Shown here: positions 41,858-50,232 of the stretch, in pieces
Numbering within the stretch: position 1 is the stretch's first letter
How the letters are laid out: every line of letters begins with the position of its first letter
From: Steroidobacteraceae bacterium
GTDB taxonomy: Bacteria > Pseudomonadota > Gammaproteobacteria > Steroidobacterales > Steroidobacteraceae
Length of the DNA: 64,000 nucleotides
Assembly (NCBI GenBank): GCA_025451845.1
Contig: JANWJS010000033.1
Location: 164,245 to 228,244, forward strand
Direction: 5' to 3'
The notes under the pieces: model-generated
Databases searched by the model: none
Seen by the model: only the letters and a program-made list of their open reading frames with translations
What the model was told of the DNA's origin: nothing
Made by a program: the position numbers and the translations under genes

Positions 41858-43996
41858 ATGATTGTGTTACGACAGCGCTTTTCGGGGCGGCCGGCGCGTC
41901 CTGGCGCCCGCCGCTGCCCCGGAGCCCGGGTGGTGGGTGCGGCACTCGTCGGCCTGGCCACCGCATCGTCCGCCGGGGCGATCAACCGGCTGGTGCTGAC
42001 CGTCGGACAGCTGACATCGCCGACGGTCGCAGCGAGCGGCGCCAGCGTCTCGTTGGACCTGACCCAAAGCCCCAGCGTTGCTGTGCGCATCGGTCATCTA
42101 CAGGTCAGGCGCCCCGCAATGCCCGCGTTCGATGACCTGCAGCTGACCTGCGGCAGCCTCGCCCTGGGCCCGGAGGATTTCGCCTGTCGCGACGGCCGGC
42201 TGGCGGCCCGTGCCGGCACATTCGGGTCGGTCTCGGCGGCGCTGGCGACGGACTTCGATCCGCGCAGCCACGTCTGGAATTTCGTCGGCTCGGACGTCCC
42301 TCTTGCCGGGGGACGGTTGCAGATCGATGGGGTACTGCGGCCTGGCGACTGGAGCCTGACGCTTCGCGCCACGGGGGTGGACCTCGCTCAGGCGGCTCAG
42401 GTCGCACGACCTTGGGTGAGGCTACCCGCCGGATACAAGGTCTCCGGGCACGCGGACGCGCAGATTGCGCTGACCCCCCATCCTGCGCTGAAGTTGAAAC
42501 TCAGCGCGCAGAGCTCGGATTTCAATGCCACCAACGAGCCCGGGACAATCGTCGCCCAACGGGTCACCGCCTCACTCTCCGGTACCCTCGTGCGGCAGGA
42601 AGGCGCCCTGACGGTCGATGTGCTCCTGCAGGGCTCGCGCGGCCAGACGCTTGCGGGCCCGATACTGCTCGATTTCAGCGCCAATCCGCTGACGCTCAAT
42701 GCCGCCCTGCAACGCAACGGCAAGGGCCCCGTCGTGGTGTCACGGCTCGATTTCGAGCAGCGGAATCTGATCCAGGCGCACGCCACTGGCGTGGCGCAAC
42801 CGGGTGCGCAGCCCAACATCGTGCGCGCGCACGTGGTCATCGCCAGCCTCAAATTCCCCGCCGCCTACGCAAGCTATCTGCAGCTCGCGCTCGCCACGAC
42901 CTGGCTCGGCTCACTGCAGAGCAGCGGCGAAGCGAGCGGCTCGATCGATGTGGCCAACGATGCGATCGTACGGCTCGACGGGTCGCTGCATGATGTCAAC
43001 TTCACCGACCCAAGCGCCCGTGCGCTCATCGAGCACGCGAGCGGCGATATCCATTGGACCGCGGCGTCCGGTTCCACGCTCCCGGCCTCCACCATCGCGT
43101 GGCAACGCGGCGCACATTACGGCTTGAGCGGCGGCCGCGTGCGGCTGCGATTCGTCACCTGGCAGCGCAACTTCGCGCTGATCGGCGGTGACACGCGCCT
43201 CCCCGTTTTCGACGGCGCCGTGATCGTGCATACCCTGGTGGGGCGGGATCTCGGCACCTCGCAAGCGAAGATCGACTTCGATGCCGATGTCACTCCCATC
43301 AGCATGCCGCAACTGTCCAAAGCCTTCGGCTGGCCGGTCATGAACGGAGTGGTCGCCGGTCATATCCCCCTGGTGCGCTATCGCGGCGGCGAGCTCACAT
43401 TCGACGGCGATCTCGTCGCGAAGATGTTCGACGGCACCATCACTGGCAGCCACATCATCCTCAATCATCCGCTCGGCCCCTGGCCGAGTCTCTCCGCCGA
43501 CGTGCTGGCGCGCGGCCTGGATCTCGACCTGGTCACCCACACATTCGCGTTCGGATCCATGACCGGCCGCATCAACGTCGATGTGCGCGGCCTGCAGCTC
43601 TTCAACTGGTCGCCGGTGGCTTTCGATGCCCGCCTCTACACCACGCCCGGCGATCGCTCGCCGCACCGAGTCAGCCAGAACGCCGTCACGCGCATCGCAG
43701 GTCTCGGCGGCGCGGCCGGCGCGGTCAAGGCAGCGCTCGAATCCGGCGTCCTCAAATTCTTCCATACCTTTCACTACGATCGCATCGGGATCGGTTGCCG
43801 CCTGCAAAACGAGGTCTGCGCGATGTCAGGCGTCGCGCCGGCGCCGCGGGGCGGCTATTACCTGATCGCAGGCAGCGGGCTGCCGCGGCTCGATATCATC
43901 GGCAACGTGGGCCGCGTAGACTGGCAGCAGCTCATCGGGCAGGTCGCGGAAAGCATGCGCGAGCACAAGTTCGTAGTGAATACCAGCCGCAAGTGA
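41858..43996 (+). CDS. YdbH/AsmA-like intermembrane protein
   Basis: A 712-residue protein. A basic N-terminus is followed by a hydrophobic stretch (VVGAALVGLATASSAGA) that may be a cleavable signal. The remainder is repetitive beta-strand sequence with AsmA/YdbH character (VPLAGGRLQIDGVLRPGDWSLTLRATGVDL, MNGVVAGHIPLVRYRGGELTFDGDL, SMTGRINVDVRGLQLFNW). YdbH, TamB and YhdP are bridge-like proteins that carry phospholipids to the outer membrane. Identification is supported by the YdbL-like gene 52 bp downstream. The product is shorter than E. coli YdbH (about 880). Confidence 0.72.
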   Translation: MIVLRQRFSGRPARPGARRCPGARVVGAALVGLATASSAGAINRLVLTVGQLTSPTVAASGASVSLDLTQSPSVAVRIGHLQVRRPAMPAFDDLQLTCGSLALGPEDFACRDGRLAARAGTFGSVSAALATDFDPRSHVWNFVGSDVPLAGGRLQIDGVLRPGDWSLTLRATGVDLAQAAQVARPWVRLPAGYKVSGHADAQIALTPHPALKLKLSAQSSDFNATNEPGTIVAQRVTASLSGTLVRQEGALTVDVLLQGSRGQTLAGPILLDFSANPLTLNAALQRNGKGPVVVSRLDFEQRNLIQAHATGVAQPGAQPNIVRAHVVIASLKFPAAYASYLQLALATTWLGSLQSSGEASGSIDVANDAIVRLDGSLHDVNFTDPSARALIEHASGDIHWTAASGSTLPASTIAWQRGAHYGLSGGRVRLRFVTWQRNFALIGGDTRLPVFDGAVIVHTLVGRDLGTSQAKIDFDADVTPISMPQLSKAFGWPVMNGVVAGHIPLVRYRGGELTFDGDLVAKMFDGTITGSHIILNHPLGPWPSLSADVLARGLDLDLVTHTFAFGSMTGRINVDVRGLQLFNWSPVAFDARLYTTPGDRSPHRVSQNAVTRIAGLGGAAGAVKAALESGVLKFFHTFHYDRIGIGCRLQNEVCAMSGVAPAPRGGYYLIAGSGLPRLDIIGNVGRVDWQQLIGQVAESMREHKFVVNTSRK

Positions 43997-44047
43997 ACGG
44001 ATTCAGGCCGCGAGAGTAATGTGCTTGCAGAGAGCGGAGATCCTCCT

Positions 44048-44713
44048 ATGAAAAGAGCCATTGCCGTGACCGGCCTCACCAGCCTCCTGGGCCTCGCGCT
44101 GCTGGCCGGCTGTGTGACGGTCAACGTCTACTTTCCTGCCGCGCAGGCGCAGCAGGCTGCCGACAAGGTCATCGACGCGGTGACCGGCAGCACGGATGCA
44201 TCGCCCGCGCAGGAACCGCAGTCGAAACCGCAGAGTGCCCCCGGCGAGGAGCCGCCCTCTTCCGACGACCGCGCGGCCGCCACGCCGGGATCGGCGTTGC
44301 TGGCGGCCACCGGCCGCCTCCTGGAGCTGCTCGTTCCGCGCGCCGCCGCACAGGAGCAGGCCAACGTCAACATCTCGACGCCGGAGATCCGCGCCATCAT
44401 CGGCTCCTTGCGCCAGCGCTATCGCAGCCTGAAGCCCTTCGTCGCATCGGGAGCGATCGGCTTCACCGCGGACGGAAACATCGCGATGCGCGATCCGAGC
44501 TCCGTGCCGCTCGCTCAGCGCGCAACGCTCACGCGGCTGGTCACGCAGCAGAACGAGGACCTTGCACAGCTCTATTCCGAGATCGCCAAGGCCAACGGCC
44601 ACCCGGAATGGGCGCCCGACATACGCAACGCGTTTGCGCAGCGTTGGCAGGCGCACGCGCACAAGAAGGGCTGGTATTACCGCGACAGTGGCGGCAACTG
44701 GGAGCACAACTGA
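44048..44713 (+). CDS. YdbL-like DUF1318 protein with lipoprotein N-terminus
   Basis: A 221-residue lipoprotein. The signal peptide ends in LLAGC (lipobox), and the mature protein begins CVTVNVYFPAAQAQQAADKVIDAV. A low-complexity Pro/Ser linker separates this from a C-terminal DUF1318/YdbL-like domain (STPEIRAIIGSLRQRYRSLKPFVASGAIG, AQLYSEIAKANGHPEWAPDIRNAFAQRW, KGWYYRDSGGNW). E. coli YdbL is a soluble periplasmic protein encoded with YdbH and the lipoprotein YnbE. Here one protein has both a lipoprotein start and the YdbL domain. The ATG at 44048 has GGAG upstream. Confidence 0.78.
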   Translation: MKRAIAVTGLTSLLGLALLAGCVTVNVYFPAAQAQQAADKVIDAVTGSTDASPAQEPQSKPQSAPGEEPPSSDDRAAATPGSALLAATGRLLELLVPRAAAQEQANVNISTPEIRAIIGSLRQRYRSLKPFVASGAIGFTADGNIAMRDPSSVPLAQRATLTRLVTQQNEDLAQLYSEIAKANGHPEWAPDIRNAFAQRWQAHAHKKGWYYRDSGGNWEHN

Positions 44714-45576
44714 GTCGCCAGCTCCCGGGCCGCCCCCGGAGCATGCGTGAGGAAGAGCGACGGCTCGGTGAGCTCGAGCTCGAGTAGGCACGGCTCGCCG
44801 TCTCCCCCGCGGATCAGATCCACTCGCGCGTAGAGCGGCGCTGCGAACGGCAACGCGGCGAGCACGCGATCCCCAACCTGCAGCTCCGCGGCCGCGGGCG
44901 ATCGCGGCGTGATGTGTTCTTCGGCGAACAGCGCGTCGGTGGGGCCGGAGCCCCGCCGCAGCAGCGGCCCTTTCCGGATCGCGTGGCTGAATCGGCCGCC
45001 GAGGTAGATGAGCGCTGTCTCGCCATGATGGTCGACCTGATCGAGATAGGGCTGCAGGATCACACTGCGCCCGGCGTCGAGAAGCCGTTCGGCGTGGCTG
45101 CTCGCCGCCCTTTCTTCGCCTCGTGCATAACGCGCCGCATCCCTGGATCCGGCCCCCACCGCAGGCTTTACGACCCACTCCGCGGCGCCCTCCTCCCGCA
45201 GAAACTCGTCCAGCTCTGCGGTGGCGAGCTCACCGGGCTCGACGAACCGTGTCGGCACCGTGGGTACGCCCGCGCGCGCCAGCTCGGCGAGATAGTGCTT
45301 GTCGGTGTTCCAGCGGATGACCGCGGGAGGGTTGATCAGGGTAGTGAGAGTCGCAGTCCGGTCGGCCCAGCCCAGGAACTCCGACAGGCGCTCCGCGTAA
45401 TCCCATGTCGAGCGCAGAATGGCGAGCCGATACGCCGCCCACTCGACCTCGGGGTCGTCCCAATCGGCCACCGCGCCCGCGACGCCTGCCTCCGCGAGCG
45501 CGGCGAGGAGCGGTGCGAGATCTTCATCGAGATGGCGCGCGGCCCGCGCGCTCACCAGCGCGACCCGGGCCGTCAT
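44677..45576 (-). CDS. ATP-grasp ligase (DcsG/GshB-like)
   Basis: A 299-residue ATP-grasp enzyme. The pre-ATP-grasp region reads VALVSARAARHLDEDLAPLLAAL and WDDPEVEWAAYRLAILRSTWDYAERL. ATP-binding parts are WNTDKHYLAELARAGVPTVPT, AEWVVKPAVGAGSRDAARY and ILQPYLDQVDHHGETALIYL; metal ligands are in RVDLIRGGDGEPCLLELELTEPSLFL. The family includes O-ureidoserine cyclo-ligase and is distantly related to glutathione synthetase. It probably joins an acyl phosphate to an amine. Its start overlaps the ABC permease stop (ATGA) and gshA is two genes upstream. The 3' end overlaps the YdbL-like gene by 37 bp. Confidence 0.85.
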   Translation of the reverse strand: MTARVALVSARAARHLDEDLAPLLAALAEAGVAGAVADWDDPEVEWAAYRLAILRSTWDYAERLSEFLGWADRTATLTTLINPPAVIRWNTDKHYLAELARAGVPTVPTRFVEPGELATAELDEFLREEGAAEWVVKPAVGAGSRDAARYARGEERAASSHAERLLDAGRSVILQPYLDQVDHHGETALIYLGGRFSHAIRKGPLLRRGSGPTDALFAEEHITPRSPAAAELQVGDRVLAALPFAAPLYARVDLIRGGDGEPCLLELELTEPSLFLTHAPGAARELATQLCSQLPPLSR

Positions 45577-46385
45577 TCGCGAATTCCGGAGCCGCGCTCC
45601 ATCAGCACGATCGCGATGATGAATAGCGCCACCGCGGCTCCCGCCATGATGGCAAACGCGATGCCCACGCTGACGTCAGAGACGCCGAGGAAGCCGTAGC
45701 GGAAGGCGTTGATCATGTAGAGGATGGGGTTGAAGTACGAGATCGCGCGCGCCCAGTGCGGCAGCAGCGACACTGAATAGAAAACGCCGCCGAAATAGTT
45801 GAGCGGCGTGAGCACGAATGTCGGAATGATGCTGACCTGGTCGAAATTCTTCGCAAAGAGAGCATTGAGAAAGCCGCCCAGGGCGAACGTCATCGAGGTG
45901 AGGAGGACTGCCCCCGCGATGATGAGCGGGTGGTGCACGTGAAGATTCGTGAACAGCAGCGACACGCCCGTCACTGCGATGCCGACGAGCAGACCCCGCA
46001 CCAACCCCCCCGTGACGTATCCTGAAACGATGAGCCAGCTGGGCAGCGGCGAGACCAGGAGCTCCTCCACGTGCTTGCCCCATTTCGCGCCGTAAAAGGA
46101 GGAAACGACGTTGGAGTAGGAGTTGATGTTGACGGCCATCATGATCAGGCCGGGCGCGATGTACTGCATGTATCCGAAGCCGCCCATCGGCCCGACCCGG
46201 CTGCCGAGCAAGCCGCCGAAGATCGCGAAATAGAGAGCCTGCGTCACGGCCGACGGCAGGACGGTCTGGGTCCAGATGCGGATGATCCGCTGGTACTCGC
46301 GCAGGACGATGGTCCTGAAGCCGATCCAGCGGGCGCGGCCCGGATGCACCGGCTGCGGGGTGACGATCTCGGCCAGCGTGGTCAT
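45573..46385 (-). CDS. ABC-2 type permease, YadH-like
   Basis: A 270-residue ABC-2 permease with six predicted helices. It contains FRTIVLREYQRIIRIWTQTVLPSAVTQALYFAIFG near the N-terminus, GFGYMQYIAPGLIMM, GAKWGKHVEELLVSPLPSWLIVSGYV (the coupling region) and NPILYMINAFRYGFLGVSDV. These match the YadH/DrrB-like family. It pairs with the ATPase encoded just upstream (ATGA overlap). The substrate is unknown; the family exports small hydrophobic molecules, drugs or glycans. Confidence 0.9.
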   Translation of the reverse strand: MTTLAEIVTPQPVHPGRARWIGFRTIVLREYQRIIRIWTQTVLPSAVTQALYFAIFGGLLGSRVGPMGGFGYMQYIAPGLIMMAVNINSYSNVVSSFYGAKWGKHVEELLVSPLPSWLIVSGYVTGGLVRGLLVGIAVTGVSLLFTNLHVHHPLIIAGAVLLTSMTFALGGFLNALFAKNFDQVSIIPTFVLTPLNYFGGVFYSVSLLPHWARAISYFNPILYMINAFRYGFLGVSDVSVGIAFAIMAGAAVALFIIAIVLMERGSGIRE

Positions 46386-47302
46386 GCCGCGACTCCCTTG
46401 TCCACCAGACGCATGAATATCTCCTCCAGGCGATTGACCTTGTTGCGCATGCTCACCACTTGGATGCCGTGCTCGGAGAGGCGCCCGAACAGATCATTGA
46501 GGTTCTGCTCATTGGAGACCTCGACCTCCAGGGTCTGCTCGTCAGTGAGCCGCACGGGATAACCTTGCAGCCGGGGCGCGGCCGCGAGCGGCGCGCTGAC
46601 ATTGAGCACGAAGGTCTCCGTATGGAGGCGACGCAGCAGGCTGCTCATGCGATCGCGCTCGACGATTCGTCCACCATCGATGATGGCTATATTGCGGCAG
46701 AGCGTTTCGGCTTCCTCGAGATAGTGCGTCGTCAGGATGATGGTCGTTCCGCGCCGGTTGATGTCCCGCAGGAAGTCCCACATCGAGCGGCGGATCTCGA
46801 TATCGACACCGGCCGTCGGCTCATCGAGAATGAGGAGCCGTGGCTCGTGCATCAAAGCGCGAGCGATCATCAGGCGGCGCTTCATGCCGCCGGAGAGGCT
46901 GCGGGAGGCCTTGTCGCGCTTGTCCCAGAGCTGCAGCTGCTTGAGGTACCGCTCCGCGCGCCGCCGCGCCTCCGCCCGGGGAATGCCGTAGAAGCCCGCC
47001 TGGTTGACGACGATGGTCTCGGGCGATTCGAACATGTTGAAGTTGAGTTCCTGCGGCACGACGCCGATGCAGGCCTTGGCCGCCTCGAGCTGCCGGTCGA
47101 TGTCGTGGCCGAAAACCACGACATCGCCCCCGCTCTTGGTGACGAGGGAAGTCATGATGCCGATCAGAGTGGTCTTGCCGGCACCGTTGGGGCCCAGCAG
47201 CGCGAAAAAATCGCCCTGCTCGACCTCGAGGTCGATCCCCTTCAGCGCGTGCACGCCGTTTTTGTAAGTCTTCGCCAGTCCGCGGACCGAGAGTGCATTC
47301 AT
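46382..47302 (-). CDS. ABC transporter ATP-binding protein, YadG-like
   Basis: A 306-residue ABC ATPase. Walker A is GPNGAGKTT, the signature is RSLSGGMKRRLMIARALMH, and Walker B is LLILDEPTAGVD. A C-terminal extension of about 80 residues (EVSNEQNLNDLFGRLSEHGIQVVSM) is typical of YadG/DrrA-like ATPases. The start at 47302 gives the standard MNALSVRGLAKTYKNGVHAL. It follows gshA by about 95 bases and overlaps the permease by four bases. Confidence 0.92.
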   Translation of the reverse strand: MNALSVRGLAKTYKNGVHALKGIDLEVEQGDFFALLGPNGAGKTTLIGIMTSLVTKSGGDVVVFGHDIDRQLEAAKACIGVVPQELNFNMFESPETIVVNQAGFYGIPRAEARRRAERYLKQLQLWDKRDKASRSLSGGMKRRLMIARALMHEPRLLILDEPTAGVDIEIRRSMWDFLRDINRRGTTIILTTHYLEEAETLCRNIAIIDGGRIVERDRMSSLLRRLHTETFVLNVSAPLAAAPRLQGYPVRLTDEQTLEVEVSNEQNLNDLFGRLSEHGIQVVSMRNKVNRLEEIFMRLVDKGVAA

Positions 47303-47396
47303 AACCTGCAAGAATCGGTCAGGCGCCGGACGGCCGCAATGCCTATTTCGGTAGAGTTTCCCGGCTGTTTCCCGGCCCTGTCGCCGCCGCCATGCC

Positions 47397-48980
47397 TCAG
47401 TCCTTGAAGTATCTGGCCAGAAACTCGTCAAAAGTGCCCCGGTCGGCGGCCTCGATGGCTCGCTGCTGGGCGAGCGACTCCTCGGCCTGCGCCGCCAGTT
47501 CCCGCAGGCGCGCCTCGTTCGGCGGGTAGAGATCGAGGAAGTATCCCTTGTGGGTAGCCGACATGCGCAGCGCCAGGTCGAAGAAGGACTCGCCGGTATC
47601 GGTGAGCTCCTTCATCATCCGGGCCGATGGCGTGAGCCGCACGTCCTCCACTTTGGCCGCCTGAGCCGCGAGCGCCGCCGAGTACGGCCGGGCGGCATCG
47701 CCGCGGTCGAGGATATCGCAGATTCCGGTGAGGGAGTCGATCAGCTCCCTGGCCCACTCCCGCAAAGGGACGTTGCGCCCGTCCCGCCAGAGGGTGAGCC
47801 CCGGCTCACGGCCGCGCCGCGCCACGGTGAGATGGTTCTGATCGAGCGAGCGCTGCTCGTCGGCGCCGATGAGGGGGCTTTCCTTCAGCAGGCACAGCGC
47901 GACGAACGCCTCCAGGAAGCGCAGCTTGTTCTGATTCACGCCCACCGGGTCGAAGGCGCTGACATCGAGCGCGCGCACCTCCACGTACTCGACGCCCGCG
48001 CGCCTCAGAGCCTTGGTGGGCCGCTCGCCTGAACGGGCAACCCGCTTTGGACGGATGAAGCTATAGTATTCGTTCTCGATCTGCAGGATGTTGGCATTAA
48101 GCTGTTGGTATTCACCGTCCAGCTTGACGCCGAGCGCCTCATAGGGCGGATGCGGGGTCGTGATGGCATGACCCAGATCGCGTACATACTCATCGAGGCT
48201 GTTGACGCTAACGGTGAGGTCAGCCTGATTGCGGTTGCGGTAGCCGATGTCGCTCATCCTGAGGCTGGTGCCAAACGGCTCGTAGGCGGTGCCGGCCGTG
48301 AAATCGCGCAGCGCATGGTCGCGTCCCCTGAGGAAGGACTTGCAGACGACCGGCGATACTCCGAAGAGATACAACACCAGCCAGCCGTGCCGCCGATAGT
48401 TGCGCAGGAGATCGAAATAGCGCGCGGAGACGAAGGCGGCATCGCGTTCCCGCGACTTCGAGAGGTCAGCGTAGGCCTCCCAGAATGGCAACGGGAAGGA
48501 GTAGTTGAAGTGCACGCCGGAGATCGCCTGCATCATGCGCCCGTAGCGCAGCCCGAGCCCCCGCCGATACACGCTCTTCATGCAGCCGATGTGCGAGTGG
48601 CCATACTCGGCGATCGGGATATCCTCATCCCGGGAGATCGCCCCCGGCATGCTGGTCGCCCACAGGAGCTCGGTGCCCAAATGGCGGTAGACGAACTGAT
48701 GCAGGTCGAGAAGGTACTGCAGCAGCTCCCAAGTGGTGGTGAACGTCGGGGTGACGAGCTCGATCAGCGCCTCGGAATAATCGGTCGTGATGTGTTCGCT
48801 CGTGAGCGCGGAGCCGAGCGCGCGGGGATGGGGCGTCTGCGCGAGACGCCCTTGTGGGGTGACGCGCAGCGACTCCTTCTCCAAGCCCTTGCGGCCGCCC
48901 TGAAGGATCTCAGGTTGTCCGCTGTTGACCAGCGCGGACAGGCGCCGCTCGAAGGCGATATCGAGGCCAGGGGTGCTCAT
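47397..48980 (-). CDS. gshA: Glutamate-cysteine ligase
   Basis: A 527-residue gammaproteobacterial-type GshA, which makes gamma-glutamylcysteine from glutamate, cysteine and ATP. It shows GGRKGLEKESLRV (active-site Glu region), ITTDYSEALIELVTP, HIGCMKSVYRRGLGLRYGRMMQAISGVHFNYSFP, YIRNRN-like SDIGYRNRNQ and VEVRALDVSAFDPVGV. Length matches the E. coli enzyme (about 518). It is the first gene of a minus-strand run that continues into an ABC exporter and an ATP-grasp ligase. Confidence 0.97.
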   Translation of the reverse strand: MSTPGLDIAFERRLSALVNSGQPEILQGGRKGLEKESLRVTPQGRLAQTPHPRALGSALTSEHITTDYSEALIELVTPTFTTTWELLQYLLDLHQFVYRHLGTELLWATSMPGAISRDEDIPIAEYGHSHIGCMKSVYRRGLGLRYGRMMQAISGVHFNYSFPLPFWEAYADLSKSRERDAAFVSARYFDLLRNYRRHGWLVLYLFGVSPVVCKSFLRGRDHALRDFTAGTAYEPFGTSLRMSDIGYRNRNQADLTVSVNSLDEYVRDLGHAITTPHPPYEALGVKLDGEYQQLNANILQIENEYYSFIRPKRVARSGERPTKALRRAGVEYVEVRALDVSAFDPVGVNQNKLRFLEAFVALCLLKESPLIGADEQRSLDQNHLTVARRGREPGLTLWRDGRNVPLREWARELIDSLTGICDILDRGDAARPYSAALAAQAAKVEDVRLTPSARMMKELTDTGESFFDLALRMSATHKGYFLDLYPPNEARLRELAAQAEESLAQQRAIEAADRGTFDEFLARYFKD

Positions 48981-49192
48981 GGGGCGACTGCTTTACGCTC
49001 GCTTGTTGGCTGGTAGCTCACCGGTCTACGCGCGGCCCCGAATCATAAGCCGGAGGCACGAGCATGTGCCCGCCGCCGAAGGAGGCGGGGCGGCCCGGAG
49101 CCCGACCCAGCGCCTGATACGAGACTACCGCGAGGGCTGCGCATCTGGCATCTTGCCGCCTTGCAGGGCACCCGCGCAATGGAGATTCCTAC

Positions 49193-50038
49193 ATGATCGG
49201 CATCATCGGCGGCACGGGCCTCTATCGGATGGTGGGGCTGGACGTCACTCGCTCGAGCGAGATCGAGACACCCTTCGGGCAACCCTCCGGTCCCGTGATG
49301 CTGGGTCAGCTGGCCGGACGGGAGATCGCGTTCCTACCGCGGCATGGCCTGCACCACGACCTGCTGCCGAGCGAGATCAACTTCCGCGCGAACATCTGGG
49401 CGCTGAAGAGCGCGGGGGTCCGGACCATCATCGGCGTGTCTGCGGTCGGGAGCCTGCGGGAGGAGATCCGTCCCGGCGACCTGGCCCTACCGTCGCAGTA
49501 TCTCGATTTCACCAAGGGGCTGCGCCCCGCGAGCTTCTTCGGCAAGGGCCTGGTCGCGCACGTCTCCACCGCGCACCCGACCTGCGCGCACACGGCAGCG
49601 CTCATTGCCCGGGTGGCGAAGTCGATCGGGCAGCCGATCCATCGCGACAAGACCTACGCCTGCGTGGAGGGGCCGCGGCTCGGCACGCGTGCGGAAAGCT
49701 TCTGGCTGCGTGGGGCGGGTGCGGATCTGGTAGGGATGACCAACGTGCCGGAAGCCTTCCTGGCGCTGGAGGCCCAATTGGGCTATTGCGTCATCACCGT
49801 AGCGACCGATTATGACTGCTGGCTGGATGACGCGTCGCAACATGCATCGTTGGAGCAGGTCATCACGCAGTTCCAAGAGAGCCTGGGCAGGGTGCAACGG
49901 CTCATCGCCGGCGCCGCCGCAGAATATGCCGAGGACGAGTCGCGGCCGTGCCGGCAGGCACTGAAGGCAGCGGTCGTGACGCCGAGGGAGCAAATGACCG
50001 CTGCACAGAGGCAGATCCTGGACTTCCTGGCCAGCTGA
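49193..50038 (+). CDS. mtnP: S-methyl-5'-thioadenosine phosphorylase
   Basis: A 281-residue purine nucleoside phosphorylase superfamily member. It begins MIGIIGGTGLY, with LPRHGLHHDLLPSEINFRANIWALK (phosphate/purine region), EGPRLGTRAES, GMTNVPEAFLALEAQLGYC and ATDYDCWLD. The ATDYDCW ending of the purine pocket resembles true MTA phosphorylases more than the thioinosine-specific type. It cleaves methylthioadenosine from polyamine or homoserine-lactone synthesis to adenine and methylthioribose-1-phosphate. Other methionine-salvage genes are not adjacent. Divergent from gshA across 212 bp. Confidence 0.93.
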   Translation: MIGIIGGTGLYRMVGLDVTRSSEIETPFGQPSGPVMLGQLAGREIAFLPRHGLHHDLLPSEINFRANIWALKSAGVRTIIGVSAVGSLREEIRPGDLALPSQYLDFTKGLRPASFFGKGLVAHVSTAHPTCAHTAALIARVAKSIGQPIHRDKTYACVEGPRLGTRAESFWLRGAGADLVGMTNVPEAFLALEAQLGYCVITVATDYDCWLDDASQHASLEQVITQFQESLGRVQRLIAGAAAEYAEDESRPCRQALKAAVVTPREQMTAAQRQILDFLAS

Positions 50039-50049
50039 GGCAGGCCGAT

Positions 50050-50214
50050 TCAGCCGATGAGCTTACCGCCCGGGAAGCCGCCCTGGCCGTGGAAGGTCAC
50101 GTACAGGGAATAGGCGCTGACGGCGATGGCGATGAGCATCTCGAGAAGCAGGGTCGCTACACCGTACCTGTACCAGGGCTCGTGCTCCGCGGAGGCGGAG
50201 GTCGTTGAGTGCAT
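50050..50214 (-). CDS. 54-residue single-helix membrane protein beside the MFS carrier
   Basis: A 54-residue frame from ATG 50214, with GGAG seven bases upstream. The product starts MHSTTSASAEHEPWYRYG, then has one hydrophobic segment (about residues 19-42, VATLLLEMLIAIAVSAYSLYV) and ends in a Gly-rich tail with FHGQGGFPGGKLIG. It begins 18 bp after the stop of the MFS gene on the same strand, so the two are very probably co-transcribed. A small accessory subunit of the carrier is the natural guess. I recall short proteins next to MFS carriers being annotated that way but could not check. Confidence 0.7.
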   Translation of the reverse strand: MHSTTSASAEHEPWYRYGVATLLLEMLIAIAVSAYSLYVTFHGQGGFPGGKLIG

Positions 50215-50232
50215 GTCGGACTCCGGGTGATC

